From the NCBI GenBank assembly GCA_002559145.1, contig NTXX01000001.1, forward strand, positions 110,709-174,708: a stretch of DNA of 64,000 nucleotides, written 5' to 3'. Positions 58,388-64,000 of the stretch are shown here, one piece after another (position 1 is the stretch's first letter; each line of letters begins with the position of its first letter). The stretch is from Bacillus sp. AFS006103 (GTDB lineage Bacteria; Bacillota; Bacilli; Bacillales; Cytobacillaceae). The notes beneath the pieces are model-generated. The model was not told the origin of the DNA and ran no database searches. It was given only the letters and a program-made list of their open reading frames with translations. Made by a program: the position numbers and the translations under genes.

Positions 58388-58595
58388 AGAAAGAGTCCCA
58401 ATTATGCCGTCACTCTTAATTCCTTAGTTTTGATCCCGCCACTTTCGCAGGGGGGTGTCCTGTTCCCGAAATTGTAAGTCCCCTTCCCCGAAAAGGGTGA
58501 GGCATTTACGCAATCAGAAAACGCTGGACTCCCAATAAATAATGTTCGGTCAAAACTTCAGGCAACGTAACGAACATTTCAGGACTCTTCTTTGA
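58388..58595 (-). ncRNA. ssrS: 6S RNA (6S-1/BsrA type)
   Basis: Regulatory RNA that mimics an open promoter and sequesters sigma-A RNA polymerase. On the minus strand the ends pair (AAGAGTCCTG... with ...GGGACTCTTTC, at 58581-58590 and 58390-58399). Internal blocks GACCGAACATTATTTATTGG and GATTGCGTAAATGCC...GACTTACAATTTC match the B. subtilis 6S-1 RNA as I remember it. The place between aspS and yrvM/tcdA is the known bsrA locus. A promoter and terminator flank it. Confidence 0.93.
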
Positions 58596-58602
58596 TGCTT
58601 TT

Positions 58603-58631
58603 ATAATAGCATATTAAAAAGTTGGATTCAA
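58603..58631 (-). promoter_or_regulatory. SigA-type promoter of 6S RNA
   Basis: On the minus strand, -35 TTGAAT (58626-58631), a 17-bp spacer and -10 TATTAT (58603-58608), with a start near 58595, which coincides with the predicted RNA end. Confidence 0.7.
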
Positions 58632-58654
58632 GGATTCATGAAAGCGAATTCCTG

Positions 58655-60424
58655 TTATTTTTTAACATTTAGTGACAGATTTAATTCCTTCAATTGAGCC
58701 TCAGAAACTTCACCTGGAGCGTTCGTTAACAAGCAGCTCGCACTTGCAGTTTTTGGAAAAGCAATCGTATCTCTTAGATTTGTGCTGCCGGCAAGAAGCA
58801 TAACTAATCGGTCAAGACCAAGGGCAATTCCACCATGCGGCGGTGTTCCATATTCAAACGCATTTAACAAGAACCCAAATTGTTCCCTTGCTTCTTCAGG
58901 TGTAAATCCAAGTATGCTGAACATCTTTTCCTGGATATCACGTTCAAAAATCCGAAGTGATCCCCCGCCTAACTCATAACCATTTAAGACAATGTCATAA
59001 GCCTGGGCGCGTACTTTTGATGGATCTGAATCTAAATACTCTAGATCTTCTCTAAACGGCATAGTAAACGGATGATGGGCGGCATAATAGCGGCCTTCCT
59101 CTTCATCGTACTCAAGGAGCGGCCAGTCTGTCACCCATAAGAAATTGAACAGGCTTGGATCAATGAGATCCAACTCTCTCGCTAGCTTTTGACGAAGGGC
59201 ACCTAATGCATCGGCAACAACCTTTTTCTTATCGGCAACAAACAGAAGCAAATCTCCTGCAGAAGCTTCAAGCGTACTCAAAAGTGCTTTTGTGTCTTCT
59301 TCAGAGAAGAATTTTGCAATCGGTCCCTTTAGCCCTTCAGTGTCCACTTTAAGCCAAGCAAGTCCTTTTGCTCCATAAACAGCAACGAACTCCGTTAAGG
59401 CATCGATGTCTTTACGTGAGTAGTTGTCAGCTGCACCTTTAACATTAATTGCTTTAACCTGTCCGCCATTTGCCACTGCCGAAGCGAACACTTTAAAACC
59501 TGAGTCCTTGACGATTTCTGAAAGATCGACAAGCTCTAATCCGAAACGAGTATCCGGTTTATCCGATCCAAACCGGCTCATTGCTTCGTCATAGGTCATG
59601 CGTGGGAAGGCATCTGGCAGATCTACTCCTTTTACTTCTTTCATTAACTTCGTCATCATTGTTTCCATCATGCTCATGATATCTTCTTGGCTCAAGAAGC
59701 TTGTTTCAATATCGATTTGGGTAAATTCCGGCTGACGGTCAGCACGTAAGTCTTCATCGCGGAAGCAGCGTGCAATTTGGTAATAACGTTCAATCCCGCC
59801 CACCATAAGCAATTGTTTAAAAAGCTGCGGTGATTGTGGCAGGGCATAAAACTCACCGGGATGAACACGACTTGGAACTAAATAATCACGTGCACCCTCT
59901 GGAGTACTTTTTGTTAAAATAGGTGTCTCAATATCTAAAAAGCCTTCACTGTCAAGGTAATCCCTAATTTGCTTTGTAACCTGATGACGCATTTTTAAGG
60001 TTTCAAAAATAACTGGGCGACGGAAATCTAGATACCGGTATTTTAAGCGGATATCTTCGGATGCATCTGTTTTGTCAGAAATCAAAAATGGCGGTGTCTT
60101 CGCTTCATTAATGATTGTTACTTTATCTGCATGGACTTCAATTTTTCCAGTTTTCAAATTCTCGTTGAAGGTTGATGCGTCGCGGGCTACCACCGTACCA
60201 ACTATATCTAAAACAAACTCATTACGGATTTTTTCAGCAATTTGCAAAGCTTCCTTCGATAAATCAGGATTAAAGACTACCTGAACAATCCCAGAACGGT
60301 CGCGTAAATCGATAAAAATCAATCCGCCCAGGTCACGTCTTTTTTGGACCCAGCCTTTCAAGGTGACCTTTTCGCCAACTGCCGATTCAGGAACATCCCC
60401 ACAAAAATATGATCTGCCAAACAT
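58655..60424 (-). CDS. aspS: Aspartyl-tRNA synthetase
   Basis: Class IIb synthetase of 589 residues, the length of the bacterial (GAD-domain) type. An N-terminal OB fold binds the anticodon ([26 protein letters not shown]). Motif 2 is visible as [19 protein letters not shown] and motif 3 as [12 protein letters not shown]. It follows hisS by 14 bp in an operon controlled by the T-box upstream of hisS. Confidence 0.97.
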   Translation of the reverse strand: MFGRSYFCGDVPESAVGEKVTLKGWVQKRRDLGGLIFIDLRDRSGIVQVVFNPDLSKEALQIAEKIRNEFVLDIVGTVVARDASTFNENLKTGKIEVHADKVTIINEAKTPPFLISDKTDASEDIRLKYRYLDFRRPVIFETLKMRHQVTKQIRDYLDSEGFLDIETPILTKSTPEGARDYLVPSRVHPGEFYALPQSPQLFKQLLMVGGIERYYQIARCFRDEDLRADRQPEFTQIDIETSFLSQEDIMSMMETMMTKLMKEVKGVDLPDAFPRMTYDEAMSRFGSDKPDTRFGLELVDLSEIVKDSGFKVFASAVANGGQVKAINVKGAADNYSRKDIDALTEFVAVYGAKGLAWLKVDTEGLKGPIAKFFSEEDTKALLSTLEASAGDLLLFVADKKKVVADALGALRQKLARELDLIDPSLFNFLWVTDWPLLEYDEEEGRYYAAHHPFTMPFREDLEYLDSDPSKVRAQAYDIVLNGYELGGGSLRIFERDIQEKMFSILGFTPEEAREQFGFLLNAFEYGTPPHGGIALGLDRLVMLLAGSTNLRDTIAFPKTASASCLLTNAPGEVSEAQLKELNLSLNVKK

Positions 60425-60438
60425 AAAATTTCCTCCCC

Positions 60439-61710
60439 TTATTCCTGCAACTCTTGGAATTGTTTAATAAAAGTTGCTAAATCAATTTCTACTTGCTCAC
60501 CTGTAGCCATATTTTTTACATTGATTTTATTATTTTTGAGCTCTTCATCGCCTAGTACAGCAACATACTTCGCTTTTAAACGATCCGCGGCTTTAAATTG
60601 AGCTTTAATTTTACGGTCCAAATAATCACGCTCTGCTGAAAATCCAGCCCGGCGCAGCTGCTGCAACAGGCCGACAGTGTAATCCTTAGCAGCTTCACCG
60701 AGTGCAGCTAAATAGCAATCGATGCTTTCGTTAATTTCGAGCTCAATTCCTTCTGCATTAAGGGCTGCAATAAAACGTTCAATACTTAAAGCAAAGCCGA
60801 TACCAGGCGCTTCGGGACCACCAATTTCTTCTGATAGACCATTATAACGGCCCCCGCCACAAAGCGTGGTAATCGCCCCAAAGCCTTCCGCATTACTCAT
60901 AATTTCAAATGCTGTGTGGTTATAATAATCCAATCCACGCACTAAGTTCGCATCTACTTCAAAGGGAATATCAAGCTGGGTTAAATAGCGCTGTAATTTT
61001 TCAAAATAATTTTTGGAGAAATCATTTAGAAACTCTAGAATAGATGGCGCTGTTTTCATTAATTCATGTTCACGGTCCACTTTACAATCTAGAATGCGGA
61101 GCGGATTTTTTTCGAGACGATTTTGACAATCATGGCAAAATTCTCCGATTCTTGGTTTGAAGTGATTTACTAATGCTTCACGGTGGGCGTTCCGGCTTTC
61201 CTTATCACCCAAACTATTAATGATCAGCTTCAGCTTTTTTAAGCCCATTTCTTTGTATAGGTTCATTGCGAGTGAAATTACTTCTGCATCAATAGCAGGG
61301 TCATTGCTGCCTAATGCTTCAATTCCAAACTGGACAAACTGGCGAAAACGTCCAGCTTGTGGGCGTTCATATCTGAACATGGGTCCCATATAGTAAAGCT
61401 TTACAGGCTGGTTAGGCAGGCCGAACATTTTTTTCTCGACATAGGCGCGAACGACCGCTGCTGTTCCTTCTGGTCTAAGGGTGAGACTTCTTTTCCCTCT
61501 GTCTTCAAATGTGTACATTTCCTTCTGAACAATATCGGTGCTATCGCCAACGCCTCTTGAAAAAAGGTCGGTATGTTCAAAAATTGGGGTGCGAATCTCT
61601 TTATATTGATATTTCTCACAAAGTTCACGCGCTTTTGCTTCAATCATTTGCCACTTTTCTACCTCTCCAGGTAAAATGTCTTGCGTTCCTCGTGGAATGC
61701 TTATGGACAT
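60439..61710 (-). CDS. hisS: Histidyl-tRNA synthetase
   Basis: Class IIa synthetase of 423 residues. Motif 1 region [14 protein letters not shown]; motif 2 [20 protein letters not shown]; the histidine-binding [15 protein letters not shown]; and a C-terminal anticodon-binding domain ([20 protein letters not shown]). It is the first gene of hisS-aspS and has a T-box leader. Confidence 0.97.
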   Translation of the reverse strand: MSISIPRGTQDILPGEVEKWQMIEAKARELCEKYQYKEIRTPIFEHTDLFSRGVGDSTDIVQKEMYTFEDRGKRSLTLRPEGTAAVVRAYVEKKMFGLPNQPVKLYYMGPMFRYERPQAGRFRQFVQFGIEALGSNDPAIDAEVISLAMNLYKEMGLKKLKLIINSLGDKESRNAHREALVNHFKPRIGEFCHDCQNRLEKNPLRILDCKVDREHELMKTAPSILEFLNDFSKNYFEKLQRYLTQLDIPFEVDANLVRGLDYYNHTAFEIMSNAEGFGAITTLCGGGRYNGLSEEIGGPEAPGIGFALSIERFIAALNAEGIELEINESIDCYLAALGEAAKDYTVGLLQQLRRAGFSAERDYLDRKIKAQFKAADRLKAKYVAVLGDEELKNNKINVKNMATGEQVEIDLATFIKQFQELQE

Positions 61711-61753
61711 AGTGGAAAACCTCCTTATTTTTTATTCTGTTATGTAAGGACAG

Positions 61754-61800
61754 TGTCTAGCTCCAGCGTCTCGCAGCTAGTGGATGCTGGAGTTTTTCGT
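61754..61800. repeat. Dispersed intergenic repeat, short copy B
   Basis: GTGTCTAGCTCCAGCG at 61754-61769 equals the end of copy A (46.9 kb), and CTAGTGGA is shared with copy C. CTCCAGC (61761-61767) and GCTGGAG (61786-61792) form a hairpin followed by TTTTT. It lies between the T-box terminator and hisS and could act as a second terminator on the plus strand. Confidence 0.65.
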
Positions 61801-62095
61801 AAAAAAACAAAAAACTCCCGTCCCTTGTATGAATACAAGGGACGAGAGTTATAATAATCCCGCGGTGCCACCCTAGTTGAAGGCATAGATTTCATGCACT
61901 TCCTCTTTAACAGTTAACGCCTGCTACGTTCTTCTCCTACTAGAGTTGATCCTTTTTCAGAGAGAAGCCTACGGAGTGTTCCTTCATTAAGATTCATGTA
62001 GAAATGCTTTCAGCCTAGGGCATTTCCTCTCTTTTCATGACTGCGCTTAATTACTATTCTCCATCATTGGTTATATCACAATTTGTCATTTTATT
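61801..62095 (-). promoter_or_regulatory. T-box riboswitch of hisS-aspS
   Basis: The T-box sequence AGGGTGGCACCGCGGG lies at 61858-61873. The terminator (stem of about 17 bp with TACAAGGGACG, T run) covers 61801-61850. Stem I shows AGTA and AGAGAG motifs and the CCTAGGCTGAAAGC loop region. In the specifier loop GGAA is followed by CAC (61976-61978), so the specifier is the His codon CAC. Uncharged tRNA-His should permit transcription of both synthetases; no Asp specifier is evident. Confidence 0.92.
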
Positions 62096-62101
62096 TTATT
62101 A

Positions 62102-62130
62102 ATATTACGGAGCATCGCTGGTAATGTCAA
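62102..62130 (-). promoter_or_regulatory. SigA promoter of the hisS T-box transcript
   Basis: On the minus strand, -35 TTGACA (62125-62130), a 17-bp spacer and -10 TAATAT (62102-62107). Start predicted near 62095. Confidence 0.82.
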
Positions 62131-62137
62131 TAGCGAT

Positions 62138-62314
62138 TTATGATCTTTCTAAATGTTTCTTTAACTTTCTGACATCCCCAATCGTTAAACCAAATTCTGA
62201 TGCAAGTTCAAACGAGGTCGCATGCTGTTCCTTTTGAATAAAATCATGAAAATCAACTCCGAAAAGTCGTCCATCCATTGACTGGATGTTCATTCCTTTT
62301 TCACTTGCTCTCAT
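62138..62314 (-). CDS. yrzK: YrzK-like small protein
   Basis: A 58-residue reading frame with GAGGTG 7 nt before its ATG. The product includes QSMDGRLFGVDFHDFIQ and a helix-turn-helix-like tail (ATSFELASEFGLTIGDVRKLKKHLE), resembling the DNA-binding part of small regulators. In B. subtilis a gene called yrzK lies upstream of hisS; I assign the name from context and the general look only. The gene ends 8 bp before the hisS T-box promoter. Confidence 0.7.
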   Translation of the reverse strand: MRASEKGMNIQSMDGRLFGVDFHDFIQKEQHATSFELASEFGLTIGDVRKLKKHLERS

Positions 62315-62482
62315 TTCTAATCACCTCTGCCTTTTCTTCAATTACTGATATTATTTCCATCCTTAGCGAAAATCTTGCATACAGGTTAAGATTTCTCTTT
62401 AAAATGGTCAATATTAGCAATTTGGGAATGATTTTCAGCTTTTAATAAGCTAAAATTAAATAAATAGGTAAAGGAGGGTGTT

Positions 62483-63805
62483 ATGGTCAATAGATCTAGT
62501 TTATTGCTTTTATCTATTATTCTAATTTTTAGTGCTTTCCTGCCTCAAGGAAAAAGCGTGGCAGCGACTGAATCTATATCCATAAGCACAGGTATCGTCA
62601 ACGGAGATACCTTAAACATCAGGCAGGAACCCTCTACATCAAGCCCAGTAATCGGGAAACTAGCCCATGGCACTAGTGTAATCATATTTTCTAAGCAAAA
62701 TAATTGGTTAGAGGTCGGCTTTGCTAACTTAAGAGGATGGGTTAGTTCTGAGTTTATTGACAGCCAATCGTCAAGTGCCATGCCGGACTCGACTCTAAAA
62801 AAGAAAAGCAGCATGACTGGAACTGTTACGGCTAACAGCCTTAGTGTAAGGTCAGGTGCCTCATTAAATACTACCCTGCTTGGTTCAGTTTCTATGGGGC
62901 AAAGTTTTACGATTGTAGATGAGCAGAATAATTGGGCAAAAATAGAATACAAGACTGGTAGTTTCGGATGGGTTGCCGGATGGTTTCTTGAAATAAAAAC
63001 AGTGAAGTCCCAAGTTGGACAAGCTGAGAAGGAACGTATGATTACAATCATCCATACGGGGACAAATATCCGAAAAGGACCAAACGTGCAATCGGCAGTC
63101 GTCGTGCGTGCAAATAAAGGCGGTAAATTTCACGTTAATACTGTAATCAATGACTGGTATGAGATAAAACTAAACAATGGAAAATTAGGTTATGTGGCTG
63201 GCTGGCTTGTTTCTATTAACGGAACAAACCCACAGATTAAGAGGCCTGGTGCCGAAGAATATCTTAAAAATAAAACGATTGTTCTCGATCCGGGGCATGG
63301 CGGAGAGGACAAAGGGGCTACGGGTGTTAGCGGAACATTCGAAAAAGAACTAACACTTAGGACAAGCCAGCTCCTGTTTGATAAATTAAAAGTGGCTGGA
63401 GCCAAGGTCTACGTAACGAGAAAAAATGATTCCTACTTGCAGCTTCCCGCCCGAGTGAACATGGCACGTAATAACAATGCGGATGCTTTTATCAGCCTTC
63501 ATTACGATAGTAATCTAGACCGCAGTGTTCGCGGGATGACAGGGTTTTACTATCATCCCTATCAAAAGGCGCTCGCTGAGTCTATTTTTGCCTCAACAAT
63601 TGGCCAAACGAAATTGAAAAGCCGTGGGGTACGTTTTGGAGATTTCCATGTCATTCGTGAAAATAGTCAAAAAGCCATTCTTATCGAGCTTGGCTATTTA
63701 AGTAACCCAGAAGAAGAAATGACGTTAAAGTCAAGTGAATTCCAAGAAAATGCAGCTTTGGGTATGTACGACGGACTCGCTCGATACTTTAAAGAAAACA
63801 ACTAA
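62483..63805 (+). CDS. N-acetylmuramoyl-L-alanine amidase with three SH3b domains
   Basis: Secreted cell-wall hydrolase of 440 residues. Signal peptide at about 1-28 (LLLLSIILIFSAFLPQGKSVAA). Three bacterial SH3 repeats cover about 33-92, 112-168 and 184-238 (DTLNIRQEPS, NSLSVRSGAS, TNIRKGPNV), which bind peptidoglycan. An Amidase_3 domain covers about 258-435 with zinc ligands in IVLDPGHGGEDKG, the Glu after TFEKELTLR, and FISLHYD; the catalytic Glu is in ILIELGYLSNPEE. It resembles YrvJ of B. subtilis. GGAGGG lies just before the ATG. Confidence 0.93.
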   Translation: MVNRSSLLLLSIILIFSAFLPQGKSVAATESISISTGIVNGDTLNIRQEPSTSSPVIGKLAHGTSVIIFSKQNNWLEVGFANLRGWVSSEFIDSQSSSAMPDSTLKKKSSMTGTVTANSLSVRSGASLNTTLLGSVSMGQSFTIVDEQNNWAKIEYKTGSFGWVAGWFLEIKTVKSQVGQAEKERMITIIHTGTNIRKGPNVQSAVVVRANKGGKFHVNTVINDWYEIKLNNGKLGYVAGWLVSINGTNPQIKRPGAEEYLKNKTIVLDPGHGGEDKGATGVSGTFEKELTLRTSQLLFDKLKVAGAKVYVTRKNDSYLQLPARVNMARNNNADAFISLHYDSNLDRSVRGMTGFYYHPYQKALAESIFASTIGQTKLKSRGVRFGDFHVIRENSQKAILIELGYLSNPEEEMTLKSSEFQENAALGMYDGLARYFKENN

Positions 63806-63810
63806 AAAGC

Positions 63811-63855
63811 ATAAAAAAGGCTTAGCACTTAAACTAAAGTGCCAAGCCTTTTTTA
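63811..63855. terminator. Bidirectional terminator after the amidase gene
   Basis: AAGGCTTAGCACTT (63817-63830) pairs with AAGTGCCAAGCCTT (63837-63850) with one wobble; A residues precede and TTTTT follows. It may also serve a minus-strand gene beyond the window. Confidence 0.9.
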
Positions 63856-63910
63856 TTGTATAGAAAATTACAAAATAATTTATTGTGGATAATTAAATTA
63901 GTTCTCTGAA

Positions 63911-64000
63911 TCCAGCTCCAGCGCCCAACTGCTAGTGGACTTCGCTCTCCGCCCTACGATAAGTCAACATCGAATCGCTATCGCTCTTCGTGTTTCCTTT
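63911..64000 (+). repeat. Dispersed intergenic repeat, copy C (cut by window edge)
   Basis: About 90 bp that match copy A (46843-46933) in inverse orientation at roughly nine of ten positions by eye; it continues past the window end. Nothing coding is apparent here. Confidence 0.85.

Overview
This 64 kb window is a low-GC Gram-positive chromosome segment from an endospore-forming member of the Bacillaceae. Evidence includes spoIIP, gpr, sigK and sda, ComE competence genes, CIRCE/HrcA heat-shock control, T-box leaders, 6S RNA and CymR. Gene order closely follows the Bacillus subtilis yqe-yrr-yrv region. It is probably a Bacillus or Neobacillus-like species rather than B. subtilis itself, because some gene placements differ and the dispersed repeats are unlike those of B. 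subtilis. No rRNA, tRNA, insertion sequence, prophage or CRISPR array is visible, and almost every gene is intact.

Layout. 1-5.8 kb: the hrcA-grpE-dnaK-dnaJ-prmA heat-shock operon (minus strand) behind a perfect CIRCE operator; prmA runs off the left edge. 5.9-13.4 kb: hemW, lepA, yqxA, spoIIP, gpr, rpsT (plus strand) and holA. 13.4-18.4 kb: yqzM and the competence genes comEC, comEB and comEA, with comER divergent. 18.4-23.5 kb: the yqeM-rsfS-yqeK-nadD-yhbY-aroE-yqeH-yqeG housekeeping operon. 23.5-24.1 kb: a DnaA-box cluster in front of the replication checkpoint gene sda. 24.2-26.6 kb: divergent psd and pssA, then an uninterrupted sigK. 26.6-29.4 kb: the accessory part, with a propeller lipoprotein, an orphan response regulator, and a set of very small reading frames with strong ribosome binding sites, one of them yrzI. 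29.4-32.7 kb: mccB-mccA-mtnN sulfur recycling and yrzA. 32.8-33.1 kb: a five-unit 52-bp hairpin repeat. 33.1-42.6 kb: yrrS, pbpI, greA, udk, trhP2, trhP1, trmR, a candidate structured RNA, mltG, yrzB, ruvX and yrzL. 42.7-52.3 kb: alaS with its T-box, yrrI, yrzQ, yrzR, yrrD, recD2, yrrB and mnmA. 52.3-64 kb: a cysteine desulfurase, cymR, rarA, an ABC transporter pair, tcdA, 6S RNA, aspS-hisS with a T-box, a yrzK-like gene and an SH3-amidase.

Functional links. Several genes serve wobble or anticodon-loop tRNA modification: trhP1/trhP2/trmR for mo5U34, the desulfurase and mnmA for s2U34, and tcdA for ct6A37. CymR, encoded at 53.5 kb, is in B. subtilis the repressor of cysteine-supply genes such as mccA-mccB, which lie at 29-31 kb here. 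The most unusual features are intergenic: (i) a 29-codon ORF with its own near-consensus promoter and two tandem terminators; (ii) a 19-codon ORF beside yrzI whose product resembles the YrzI N-terminus; (iii) a folded RNA with its own promoter between mltG and trmR; (iv) the 52-bp tandem hairpins; (v) a perfect 34-bp palindrome upstream of holA. All calls rest on reading the sequence and on memory of the families; no database search was run.
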